From positions 3,821,501-3,885,500 of the forward strand of contig NC_134681.1 of NCBI RefSeq assembly GCF_024713945.1: a stretch of DNA of 64,000 bases, written 5' to 3'. Of this stretch, positions 14,226-24,489 are shown in pieces; within the stretch, counting starts at the first letter, position 1; every line of letters starts with the position of its first letter. A program made the translations under genes and the position numbers. The notes under the pieces were generated by a model. The model was not told the DNA's origin. It saw only the letters and a list, made by a program, of their open reading frames with translations, and made no database searches. The stretch is from Dermatophagoides farinae. Lineage: Eukaryota > Arthropoda > Arachnida > Sarcoptiformes > Pyroglyphidae.

Positions 14226-15202
14226 CATTGTATAATGGGAATTTTTTTCCGGTTTTGAAATGACAAAATTTTTTTGACATTTTAATATTTTTTGTTTGTT
14301 TTTTTTGCTGATTTGACAAAAAAAAAAAAAAAAAAAAAATTTCAGTTTAGAGTTTTGATCGTCAAGGTTTTTTTTTCTAATGATGATGATTTATAAATCA
14401 TTAACACTATGTGATAAATGATGTGTGTGGACAGAATTTTTCCAGTTTTTTTTGTTTTTTTTTAAACTCGAGACAAATAAATCAAACGAAAGTATCCAAA
14501 GAAACAAAAACAAAACAAAACAAAATCCAGCATTTCCAAAAGTAGAACATTTTGCGTCTAGTTATTTTTTTTTTTTTATTGAATTCACAAGTTGTTGAAT
14601 ACGTAAAGCTAATTAATCACAATGCAAAATAATTCTTTGTTTGTTTGAAATTTCTTTTCTGACCATATGTGTGTGTGTGTGGTTTAAAACCACCGATTCC
14701 AGAATGAACATAAATCCTTCGGAATATCCTTTTTGTTCCTCTTTTTTTTTGACAATTAAATTTTAGTTTCAAGGTTTTTTTCGGGTAATTTAAAAATTGT
14801 TTTATTTTTTGGTTTTTTTTGCACGGATTTTATCGATGAAATTTTTTTTTTTTGGATTTTTTAATATGAAATTGCAAACGACCATAATAAACAACAACAA
14901 CAACAAAATTCAAATAGAATGTGTGTGGTCATTTGTTGCAAACAAACATACACACACAGACGATGGCGGTATAATGAACTTGTCTGTTCTGTTTCACGTG
15001 CATCAATTTTTTTCTTGTTGTTGTTGTTCAGATGTACAAGTTATATAAAAATGGCGAAATTTGAATCCCAATTTGTACCTTTCGTTCATTCATCATGAAT
15101 AACCCTTAATAATACAGTTAATTCACAATGGCGATGCATCATTACTGTTGCAATGGATAAAAAACACATTGCAATGTATCACCATTATCAGTGGTGTACA
15201 GA

Positions 15203-15250
15203 ACAACGTGAAAACGTTGTGAAATGTTCATTGTTGCAGCTATATAGCTG
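15203..15250 (+). promoter_or_regulatory. Stem-loop and palindrome in the likely promoter/leader of the 15525 gene
   Basis: ACAACGT-GAAA-ACGTTGT (15203-15220) is a perfect 7-bp stem with a GNRA-type loop, and CAGCTATATAGCTG (15237-15250) is a perfect 14-bp palindrome with a TATATA centre. The next plus-strand coding start is 275 bp away. A spliced leader exon is possible: CCGG|GTAAAA near 15322 could join the TATAG acceptor at 15503. Role not established. Confidence 0.3.
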
Positions 15251-15524
15251 TATGCCTGTTGCTTGTTGAGAATTGACAAAAAAAAGAGAAAAAAATCAAC
15301 AACAACAACAACAAAAAAACCGGGTAAAACTGATATTGAAATTTTTTTCAGTTTGTTTTTGTTTCGATCTTAATCATATTTCAACCCAAAAACATCATCC
15401 GTTTGATAATCATCAGTTTTTTTTATGTTTCATTTTCATTGTTGAAATTTAAATTTTAATCAATCGATACCATCAATCAATTATTTCATCGACAATTCAT
15501 ATAGTGTGGATATTCGATCAAATC

Positions 15525-15812
15525 ATGCCTGCATTACATAATTGTAATAATCAAATGCATTTAAAAATGTCATCACGTCACGCACGACGTAATAATGACC
15601 GCCGTTTGCTCATACAGAATCGACGTATACAACGATTGGTTGAACATCGTCAACGAATACGTGATGAAAGAATTTCATTACGGCAATCATTTTGTGGTAT
15701 TCGAACATTGACCATTTCCATTTTGATTATCATTTTGATTGCATTGATTATCAATTTTATTTTCATAAATCATTCCATTAAATTACCTGAAAACGGAAAT
15801 TTTTCAAAATAA
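15525..15812 (+). CDS. Small basic single-pass membrane protein, 95 aa
   Basis: ATG at 15525 to TAA at 15810-15812. Residues 1-59 are strongly basic with many arginines (NNDRRLLIQNRRIQRLVEHR) and likely helical. Residues about 61-82 form one hydrophobic helix (TLTISILIIILIALIINFIF), and a 13-residue polar tail follows. The positive-inside rule suggests a cytosolic N-terminus. The frame also stays open for seven codons upstream, beginning exactly after a TATAG acceptor at 15503, so the ATG probably sits in a second exon whose first exon is untranslated. AATAAA signals at 15895-15900 and 15902-15907 end the unit. The mixed, non-repetitive composition sets it apart from the surrounding microsatellite frames. 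Family not recognised. Confidence 0.6.
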   Translation: MPALHNCNNQMHLKMSSRHARRNNDRRLLIQNRRIQRLVEHRQRIRDERISLRQSFCGIRTLTISILIIILIALIINFIFINHSIKLPENGNFSK

Positions 15813-15883
15813 TAAATGACGATGATCAAATTTCAAAATTTCATTACAAAATTTTTTTTTTTCAAAACAATTTAATTTGGATT

Positions 15884-15907
15884 TTTATTTAATGAATAAA
15901 GAATAAA
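15884..15907. terminator. Back-to-back poly(A) signals
   Basis: TTTATT at 15884-15889 is AATAAA on the minus strand, and AATAAA at 15895-15900 and 15902-15907 is on the plus strand. They can serve the convergent genes at 15525 (+) and 16243 (-), whose 3' UTRs would then touch or overlap. Confidence 0.5.
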
Positions 15908-16242
15908 TTTTGATTTTAAATTTTTTTTTTCGTGTGTGAGTGCATGCGTGCATGCGTGCGTGCGTGGGTGGTTGCAATTGAATGTGCAAAAACAAAACAA
16001 AACAAGACAAAAAAAAAATTCATGTGACTAAAACTTATCGTTAGCGTTTGATTTGAGATGAAATAATTTTTCTGATTTAAAAAAATGATGATAATAATAA
16101 TAATAAGTTGTCAATTACAACAGAAAATAAAATTAAAAAAAAATTTTATCCATGTCCAAGTGCAAAAAGGGTTAAAAAAAAGAAGAAATTCCAATCATCA
16201 GAATCGGATGATGATGGTGTATGCAAAATGTTTTTTTGTTTT

Positions 16243-16944
16243 TCAATCATTATTGGCAGTGACAAAATTAATAGTGGTAGTTGATGATCGTTGATCATAA
16301 TCATGTTCATCAACATTGACCACAACACTATCCATGTTAGAAACATCATCCATATTAATGCTTGATGATCGATCTGAACAAATATCATGATAAGGTGGTG
16401 GCTGTTCATTCTCATCAAAATATGTTTCTTGTTGTTGTTGTTGTTGTTGTTGTTGCTGCTGTTGTGGAACATTCCTCATAGTATTTCCACAATGGCCACA
16501 AATGAATGTTTGCTGTCGTGTGATACGATCACGTTGTAATGGAAATTCGATCATTTCTTCTTCATTTGTTGTTGGAACAATTCTACGATTACGATTATTA
16601 TTATTATTTACGGAAAAATCAATGTAATCAAACCATGATGATGAACGAATAAATGGACTTGGAAAATGATGGCCACTAATTGATGTTTGCATACAACGTG
16701 ATAAAATACCAACAGCAATACCGATGATGACACCAAACATGAAGAAAAAAGCCAAAACAGAAAATGTATCACCTGGATAAGGAAAATTTGATACCGGAAC
16801 ATTAGTGGCGGTCACCATTGTTGTTGTTGCTGCAGTTGTTGTTGTTGTTGTTGACAGTACCAAAGGTGATGATGTTGTTACCATCTCGGCTGATGATTGT
16901 TGAAAAGCTTTTTCAACCATAATATGAAAACTTGAACCATCCAT
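16243..16944 (-). CDS. Single-pass membrane protein with a CxxC pair and a PPPY motif, 233 aa
   Basis: Intronless frame from ATG at 16944 to TGA at 16243-16245. Layout: residues 1-60 Ser/Thr-rich, probably an O-glycosylated outer segment without a cleavable signal; one membrane helix at about 61-82 (FSVLAFFFMFGVIIGIAVGI); then a tail with a basic N/R stretch (113-121), FICGHCGNTM (147-156) that could bind metal or pair with another chain, a Q12 run (161-172), and QPPPYHDI (181-188), a canonical PY motif read by NEDD4-family WW domains. Overall this recalls small WW-binding membrane adaptors such as VOPP1/WBP1L in layout only; I see no cysteine-rich lumenal domain, so homology is not claimed. 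About 350 bp separates its stop from the minus-strand poly(A) signal at 15884. Confidence 0.7.
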   Translation of the reverse strand: MDGSSFHIMVEKAFQQSSAEMVTTSSPLVLSTTTTTTAATTTMVTATNVPVSNFPYPGDTFSVLAFFFMFGVIIGIAVGILSRCMQTSISGHHFPSPFIRSSSWFDYIDFSVNNNNNRNRRIVPTTNEEEMIEFPLQRDRITRQQTFICGHCGNTMRNVPQQQQQQQQQQQQETYFDENEQPPPYHDICSDRSSSINMDDVSNMDSVVVNVDEHDYDQRSSTTTINFVTANND

Positions 16945-17053
16945 TTTTTTTCTTTAGTTTTTTTGGAAGAAATTTTTTTTCAAAATTTAAAAAAACACTT
17001 CAACCTAACTTGTTTATAAATTTTAAATCTAGACTACTACGATGTATTCGTTG

Positions 17054-17095
<42 letters not shown>

Positions 17096-18010
17096 GTGGT
17101 GATATATGAGAAAAAATTATCGATATGAAACTTGTTGATGATGAATCAGCTATAGCAGAAAAAAAACAAACAAACAAATAAACTGAGAAAAAAAAATTCA
17201 ATCTAAAACAGTGAAAACAATCAAATTCAGCGTTCTATTTTGTTCACATTACAAATAAAAAACCAACATACATTTGAATAATAATGGATTATTATTATTA
17301 TTATTATATATTAAATGGAATCGTCAAGGCAATGATGATCTGGTATTACTATTATTATCAATCACACAATCTACACTGAATTTGATTCAATTGTCGGCAT
17401 TTAAAATTGTATATATATTTCGTTGCTGTTGTTGTTGATTTTTGACATTAAACACTGTATGTATATGTTTGTGTTTGTGTTCATCAGAAAATGAATTATG
17501 AAGAGATTGTTGGGATTGAAAATTAAAAGTTGAATACCAGAAAATATGGTGTGGAATGAGAAGAAGAAGAAAAAAAAATCGGAATTTTATATGAAAAAAA
17601 ACGCCGTGTTTGTTTGTTTGTTTCAACACAATGAAACAGAAAATATGATTAAATGAAATGAGATGTGTTCTGTATTGCAAAAGTAATGGCATTGAAATAT
17701 ATTATACTTGTTGGTTATGTATACGTGGTCGTAGTGGGTCTAAAATTGCAACCAAAAAAAAAACATCAAAACCAAAACCAAAACCATACACACACACACA
17801 CACACACACACATCTACATAACCGTTGGCGTTTTGTTGGTGGTGTTTTTTTTTCTTCTGTTTTTTTTCTGGTGAATATGATGCAAATGGTTTCGGTTTTT
17901 TTTTCATTCGTTGACCACCATGACATGTAACAAAACAACAACAACAACAACAAGTGTGTGTACGCGTGTGAATTCCATTCTCATTTTTTTTTTGTTCATC
18001 TGTTCAAAAT
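16945..18010. other. Intergenic with long GT/CA microsatellites
   Basis: Contains the 5' flank of the PPPY protein gene, a (GT)n tract at about 17052-17092, an (ATT)n run near 17290-17306, (CA)n at about 17790-17811 and (AAC)n near 17934-17953. The frames at 17387-17953 read through these repeats. Nothing else seen. Confidence 0.55.
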
Positions 18011-18021
18011 TTTATTTTATT
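18011..18021 (-). terminator. Poly(A) signals for the SDR dehydrogenase gene
   Basis: Overlapping TTTATT (AATAAA on the minus strand) begins at 18011, about 105 bp beyond the stop codon at 18121-18123. Confidence 0.45.
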
Positions 18022-18120
18022 TTATTTTGTGTTGATTAAAACAAAAAAAAAAATTGTGCAAATAATTGATTCACCTGATTCAATAGGTAAGTTAATGATT
18101 AAAAAAAATTCATCAAAAAA

Positions 18121-19243
18121 TTATTGAATTCTTTTACATTTAGCCAATGCTTCTTTACGTAAATATTTTTGCCGCAATTTAAGCATTTGTTTATAAGCAA
18201 TTCGTCTATAAATATCGATAAAACAATGATTGGAGAATTGATAAAGTTTATAATGAAGACAATGTAAAATAAAAACAAATGTACGATTCGTATGTCCAAT
18301 AGACAGTATTGCCGAATGAACATAACTATCAGCCGATGGTACTGTACGTGATGGTGACATTTTTGACATTTTTGTGGCAACAAAACCAGGTAATATACTT
18401 TGTATGAAAATTTTCGGATATTGATCATTTAATTCCAAACATAGACATTGACTAAAATAATCAACACAAGCTTTACTTGCTGAATATGCAGACAATAATG
18501 GCATAGGACAAATTGCTGATAATGAACTAATGATATGAATGCATATATTGATTGATTGATTGTATGACATTTTGAATTGGAAAAAAAATAGATTAATCAT
18601 TAATCGATGATTGTTGAATGTATTATAATCAATCAAATATAAAAACAAACCTGATATTGATGATGATACCATTTTGTTGTTCAATCATACGTGGTAAACA
18701 GATTAATGTTAAACGTAATACTGATACAATATTAACATTGATTATTGATCGATGAAAATTTGGTTCAATACGTGTTATATCAGTAAAAAATTCTGCTGTA
18801 CGATATGAAATTCCAACATTATTCACCAATATATCGATATTTGACAATTGTTCAATGGCCATTTCAAGGTTATCATAATTATTTGATTCAAAATTATCGT
18901 TGAAATCAAATTGAAATATACGAATCTCTGGACATTGTGGATATTGTTCACGTAATTGTTGTGCAATCGATTCAAGTTTTTTCAATGATCTACTTATAAT
19001 GAATAATGGATAACCAATTTCGGCCAATTGATGGCAATAAGCTAGACCGATACCATCAGTACCGCCGGTTATTATGGCCCATTTATCCGATGATGGTTGA
19101 AAATATTTTCGATTATGATCATTGTAATTTTGTAGATAAATTATCCAAACATATTTCAATAATGGCCATAACCAGCTAATAATCAAAATACGAATCACAA
19201 TATACCATGTAATGATGAATCCAAAACATTCTAATGTTTCCAT
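18121..19243 (-). CDS. Short-chain dehydrogenase, 17beta-HSD12 / HSDL1 group, 332 aa
   Basis: Exons 18651-19243 and 18526-18121 join across a 124-bp intron (CAG|GTTTGT ... ATTAG|TTC), restoring the Ser codon of NISS. Residues 5-38 are a hydrophobic N-terminal anchor, as in ER-bound family members. The NAD(P) fold shows TGGTDGIG (59-66) and NNVG (141-144). The active site shows Ser198/199, Tyr212 and Lys216 in YSASK, so the enzyme is predicted active. Family members reduce 3-ketoacyl-CoA in very-long-chain fatty-acid elongation (HSD17B12, Drosophila spidey) or steroids. The C-terminal LRKEAL resembles HSDL1 as I remember it, but human HSDL1 has Phe in place of the catalytic Tyr. Orthology between the two is therefore open. 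METLEC at 19243 is chosen because it gives the membrane anchor directly; the frame extends 26 codons upstream without a better start. Confidence 0.93.
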
Positions 19244-19816
19244 TTTTATTTGATGATTTTTCCAAAAAAAAAAATCAATATCTTTCACATGAACAACACT
19301 GGTGAAAATCAAAAAATCCAAATGATCATAAACAACTTGATTTGAATAGGTTTTTTATATAGATTGTTCAAAAATCATCCAAAAAATTCATAAAAGGAAA
19401 ATGAAAACAAAAAAAAAACAACAACAAAACCAAAGATGATTATTTGCACTTTTTCAATTGATGATTCGATGAGGAAAACACTGATGATGATGATAATGAT
19501 GGTGGTGGTGGTGGTGGTGGTTGGCGATGGTAATTGCTCTAACCATAAACCTAATGGTGAAATGTTACAACAAACAAACAGCAGCAGCAACAATAACGAC
19601 AAAATTTTGGATCAATAATCTTTTTCTTTGCCTTGTATGTTTTTATACATTGTTTTGTTCTCTTTTTTATTTTCCACCACAATGACGTTGTATTTGATAG
19701 AATGACATGGCATAACCTTTTTGAGAAAAAAAATAATAATAATAACTGATCAAATATGATATTATGATTTTGAATGGTAGAAAAAAAACGTCACAAATCA
19801 CCAATTGATAGTTATC

Positions 19817-19847
<31 letters not shown>

Positions 19848-19956
19848 TGTGGTTGATTCAATAATCAAAACAAAACAAAAATTGAGTAATCACGGAGTAG
19901 AAGAAGAAGAAGAGGAAAATAAATTCAAGAAAACTGGTTTCTATTTACCTGGATAG

Positions 19957-19987
<31 letters not shown>

Positions 19988-20163
19988 AGAACAACAAAAA
20001 ATACAATTTACAATACTCTTACAGGTTTGAATATTTGTCCACTTCTTTTTTTTCTCATATTCAAATATGATTGACACATTGAATTTGTGGTTGTTGTGTA
20101 AATCTATTTCCGTTTTAAAAAAATCAATGATAACATTACAAAGTAAATTTTGAAATGAAAAAT
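19244..20163. other. Intergenic, low complexity
   Basis: 5' flank of the dehydrogenase gene. A (GGT)n run at 19500-19521, an (AAC/GTT)n run at 19817-19846 and (CA)n at 19959-19983 explain the short open frames on both strands. No exon seen. Confidence 0.55.
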
Positions 20164-20178
20164 TTTATTTTTTTTATT
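20164..20178 (-). terminator. Poly(A) signals for the 45-aa micropeptide gene
   Basis: TTTATT at 20164-20169 and 20173-20178 (AATAAA on the minus strand), about 90-100 bp past the stop codon of the small ORF. Confidence 0.45.
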
Positions 20179-20267
20179 ACATTGTGTGGCAAAAAAAAAG
20201 TTTTACATTGAATTTAGAATTTTGACAATTTATAAATTTAGAAAATTATTAATTCAACTGAACAGGA

Positions 20268-20405
20268 TCAATTATTATTATGGCCAATTCGTCTACGACT
20301 TTCGTTGATTGTCCACTGGAGAAAGAACCAAATGATCATCAGAAATAGAATAAAGCAGATGATATGGAATAAAATTTGACGGCATTGGTGAGCTGGTTCG
20401 ACCAT
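20268..20405 (-). CDS. 45-aa single-helix membrane micropeptide
   Basis: ATG at 20405 (context CAAAAATGG) to TGA at 20268-20270. Residues 1-10 are polar (MVEPAHQCRQ), residues about 11-31 form one uninterrupted hydrophobic helix rich in I, L, F and W (starts ILFHIICFILFLMI, ends FFLQW), and residues 32-45 are polar and basic (INESRRRIGH then NNN). Size and layout match regulatory or structural micropeptides (the sarcolamban/phospholamban class, OST4-like subunits), but I see no specific motif of either. Support for a real gene: a good start context, mixed composition unlike nearby repeats, minus-strand AATAAA shortly after the stop, and a divergent neighbour (plus-strand leader at 20983) that fits a shared promoter at 20.4-20.98 kb. 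Too short for ordinary ORF cut-offs. Confidence 0.6.
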   Translation of the reverse strand: MVEPAHQCRQILFHIICFILFLMIIWFFLQWTINESRRRIGHNNN

Positions 20406-20982
20406 TTTTGAAAAATTTGGTTTATTTTTTTTTGGGGTTTTTTTCGAAAAAATACCAAATTGATTGTTAATTGATTCTTAAATTTGAAATGATTCGATAG
20501 AACACAAAAAAAACATGTGCTTTAGGCTTTGTGGATGGATGGACAACACGTGGAACAATGTGACCTATTATATCAAAATGGGTACTAATGTGGTGAAAAT
20601 AGGATTTCTCCTTGTTACAATAATAATAATGTAGAAATATTGCCATTTATTTGCCGCTAGATGGCTATGGTTGTTGCATTGTTTTGTCAAACAGTAGCCT
20701 CTGGCGATCATCATCATTATTTTTATTTATCAAAAAAAAAAACAAAAATCCTCAAACAAACAAATGACAATGAAATGACGTATTCCATTTTGGTATTCGA
20801 TTTTAGATGATCAAAATTTCATCAGATGATGATGATGATGATGATGAAGATGCTATATTTAAAAAATAATTAACAGTTATCTCTATGGATTTTGTTCATT
20901 TTCCTCATAATGGATCGATAAACATATAGAGAAATGACATTCATTTTAAAGATTAACAATTAAACAAACAAAACAAAAAAAA
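20406..20982. promoter_or_regulatory. Divergent promoter region with paired CTCF-like motifs
   Basis: This 577-bp gap lies between the minus-strand micropeptide and the plus-strand gene. It holds CCGCTAGATGGC (20654-20665) and GCCTCTGGCG (20697-20706, reverse CGCCAGAGGC), 43 bp apart start to start, plus an (ATG)n run near 20825-20847. No TATA box is obvious. The motif assignment is by resemblance only. Confidence 0.4.
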
Positions 20983-21181
20983 ATGTACGTATTTTACGTA
21001 GACAAACATTTGTTGAAACAACCAAAGCCACATGCGTAAGTATATTTGATCGATTGATCGATCAATTTACTTATTTCATTTTTATTGTTGTTGTTGTTGT
21101 TTTTTTTTGTCATCCATTCAATTTAGTGTTTTCATACAAAGACAAATCAATACAGCGTTCAAGAAAAAAAAACAACGATGA
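20983..21181 (+). CDS. Spliced upstream ORF, 35 aa, overlapping the main start by ATGA
   Basis: ATG at 20983 is followed by 17 codons plus two bases to the donor GC|GTAAGTATA (exon end 21035). The acceptor CAATTTAG at 21126 restores an Ala codon, and the frame continues 17 more codons to TGA at 21179-21181. The peptide starts MYVFYVDKHLLKQPKP and ends in FKKKKQR. Its stop shares four bases (ATGA, 21178-21181) with the first ATG of the downstream ORF, the geometry associated with termination-reinitiation. The intron is 91 bp. It may encode a real peptide, or simply control translation of the main ORF. A 35-codon frame can also arise by chance. Confidence 0.45.
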
Positions 21182-22532
21182 TGATGATGAATAATATGAA
21201 TGAATCTGTATTTCTTTCAATAAATGGAACAAATATCGAGCAACAACAACAGCAACAAAAATATTCAAATTATATTCAACCACAATTACCATCAATATCA
21301 ACAATGTCATTCGATAATAATCCTACGGCTACAACAACATCCATGCAAAATGATGTTGATCTAAATATTGTGCTTGAAACAATTTATCATAATTATCGTA
21401 ATGGTTTTGAAATTCTTCGTCAAATTATTCAATCAATACGTGTGATGAATTCAATGAAATTTAATCATAACGATGATAATGATAAATATGATAACAGTGG
21501 CAACAATAATAATGAACGTTTTAATCATTATGAAATGATTATGGAACAGGTAGAAAAAAATGTTTATACATTACAATTACAATATGGTAAGTGTAGCTTT
21601 TAGCATGAATTTCCTTAATAAAATCGCCTTCAATAGATCAATTTGAACAACAACAACAGCAGCAATATGGACAACAGCAGCCAATAAATATCGATATGAC
21701 AACGACGGATGCCACATTATATCACCATTGTATACAACAACCTCCATATAATTATTGGTCAAATGATCTAAATCAATCGTTATCAACTGCGGCAGCAACA
21801 ACAGCGACAATGGATTTAAATTGGTTTGATTATGATGCCACAATGAATTTATCAGCGTCAGATATTATCAATGAAAATGTTGTCGATATTCCAATTGTTG
21901 ATCATCAATCGGATGGAATATCTACCACGGTAACGGCGGAACCAACATCATCATCATTGAATCAACCAGATAATTGGAATGATTTAAATGTAATCTATTC
22001 GGATATTGCAAGTCATTTCACATTGGTGGATCCACCATCAACGACATCGACATCGACATCGTCAAAAATTGAACAATCAATTGTCGATGATCAACAAGCT
22101 ATGGTTCAGATTGATTATCAATTATCCAATATTGTCGATACACAAAACACAGAGTTGATGGAAAATTATTATAATAATGAACAACAAATGGAATCCAATG
22201 CAATTGATCAACAATATTTTAATCTTCATAATCATAATAATGATGAACAATTATTGAATTTAAACAACAACGACAACAACAATACTATCGTCGATACCAC
22301 AATCGATCATCAATTGGATACAAACCTTTTTCTGGCCATTCATCATCAACAATTATTTGATAATAATGATGGATTCAATACAATTGATAATTGTAATCAC
22401 GGCAATTTTAATGTTGATGATACGGTAATGGATTATCATCCCAAAATCATTGCTGCTGCTGCTGCTGCTACTGCTAATGATGATGATGATGATAATCGTG
22501 ATAACATTATCACATTATATGATTACTATTGA
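21178..22532 (+). CDS. Q/N/D-rich protein of unknown function, 434 aa
   Basis: Exons 21178-21586 and 21637-22532 are separated by a 50-bp intron (TATG|GTAAGTG ... CAATAG|AT), which restores Asp and keeps frame. There are four tandem ATG codons at the start; the upstream frame has no ATG after an in-frame TAA at 20961. Residues 59-95 (DLNIVLETIYHNYRNGFEIL and following) form the only clearly structured, probably helical, segment. It continues after an N-rich gap with a second helix (MIMEQVEKNVYTLQLQY). The rest is disordered: polyQ, then many D/N/T-rich acidic stretches, a short A8 run near residue 408, and the end ITLYDYY. Composition would fit a transcriptional co-factor, but nothing specific is seen. 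Poly(A) signals ATTAAA at 22670 and 22703. Confidence 0.8.
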
Positions 22533-23605
22533 TTTAAAAACAATCAATCATTGATTATCTAGTGGTCAGTGGGAAAAAAAACTGTGAACAATGTGAACCA
22601 AAAGAGAATTTTTTTTATTTCATTTCATTTCATGTTTTATTTTGTTGTGTTGTGTAATTATTAGTACAAATTAAAGTATTTCAATACTTTATACAATACA
22701 TAATTAAAGATTAAATCATAGAAAGTAATACCGAAAATGCAAAACGAAAAAAACATGTGCTCAAGCTGCGGAACTATAGTTTTTTTTTGGCTAAAATAAA
22801 GAAATGTTTAGATTTACTCACCACTAGATGGCCGAAAGTGTTGGATTTGTGTTGTATTGTTTGTATTACCAGAGAGCAGCACACAGGTAGGTGTGCATTT
22901 GATTTTGAAATAAAAAAAATATCAACAACAGCGACAACAAAAATTCATATTTTTTTTCTCCAAAATATTTTAATATGGTCAATTTTTTTTTTCGAACAGA
23001 ATAATAATAAAGGAAATTAACTTTGGATAAAATTCTTTGTGATATTAACAATATATTCATTTTGATGTTGTTGTTGTTGTTGCTGTCGGGCAGAACATAG
23101 TTTGGTTTGTTATGAAAAAAAAACAAAATAGAATCAATGAATGGATAAATATATGATTGGTGACAAATAAAAAAAAAAGACATGAAGAATAAGAAATATT
23201 ATTATTATCATATGAATCGTGTTCCAGGATCAATCGATTCTCATATCATCATTGATGATGACTTGGGAATGTAATAGCTGTGGAATAATAAATAAAATTT
23301 ATGCATGAAAATCATTTGTTTGTTTGTTTTGTGATTATAATTGTAAAAAAAAATCAATAAATAAATAATGTCCATTGGAAATAACCCTAAATAGTAATGG
23401 AAAATAAATATAAACCAAACACGCACAATTCTATTGATTCAAATTCGTTATATAGATAGATAGATAGATAGATCGATAGTTAATCATTCATCCATTTTCA
23501 ATCGGGAAAATTGAATCAGATTTTAGATCAAAGCTAAGAAGAATAAAAAAAAAACCAATGTGGCAGTGATTTCAATGTGTTTTTTTTTCTTGTTGTGTCT
23601 CTCTG
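22533..23605. other. Intergenic gap between convergent genes, with CTCF-like pair
   Basis: Holds the 3' flank of the plus-strand gene and of Blimp-1. CCACTAGATGGC (22821-22832) and CCAGAGAGCAGCAC (22870-22883) form another pair of CTCF-like words about 50 bp apart. A GATA tetramer run sits at about 23454-23473. No coding sequence is seen; the frames at 22757-23183 are repeats. Confidence 0.45.
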
Positions 23606-23615
23606 TTTATTTATT
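23606..23615 (-). terminator. Poly(A) signals for Blimp-1
   Basis: Overlapping TTTATT at 23606-23611 and 23610-23615 (AATAAA on the minus strand), about 200 bp past the Blimp-1 stop codon. Confidence 0.4.
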
Positions 23616-23807
23616 ATTATATTATATTATTATATATTTGTTTAATGTGGAATGTAAATTTTTTTTTTTCATTTTTGTTTGTGTAGAAGAAAAAAAAGAA
23701 CCAATATAAAACACCAATTTGAAGAAGAAAAGAAAACCCGAGTAATCCCGAATAATTTATATATAATAATAATGATGATGATGATGATGATGATTATATT
23801 TTAATGA

Positions 23808-24458
23808 TTATGCATGATTCATGATTGGTGTCAAATGTGATCCATGATCTTTTGTTGCTGTCGATGTTGATGATGATGGTGGTGGTGATTTTTGTGATTC
23901 TGTTGATGAATTGGAACTACTACCATTATTATTATGATTATGATTACCATTCGAACCTTGACATGTTGATGATATATGATGATTATTATAAAATTGTTGA
24001 TGCGATGATGATGGCGATGAATTACGTGCTATCTGTACAATTCTTTGCTGTAATAATGTTGATACTTTTTCCGTATGAATATCACCATTTTTTGTCAATG
24101 ATGATGATGATGATGATTTAGATTCAATTAGTTTTTCATTTCTACCATCATGTTGGTCATCATCATTTTTATTCTCACGTGATTCATATTTCAATACAAA
24201 TGCTTTTTTAGGTGATGTTACAATCGATGATGATGATGATTTATTTGTTGTTGTTTGATTGGAAATCATCTTCTCTTGCTGTTGATTATTCAATTCATTA
24301 TTATTCATTGAATGACAAATTACTGATTTCGTTTGTTGACCATTATTATTCTCATTGGATTGAAAACGAAATTGATCGACAACATTGTTTACATCATTTT
24401 CAACAACAACAGCAAAATCAGCACCACCAACAACAACATCATCATCATCTTCAACAAC

Positions 24459-24489
<31 letters not shown>

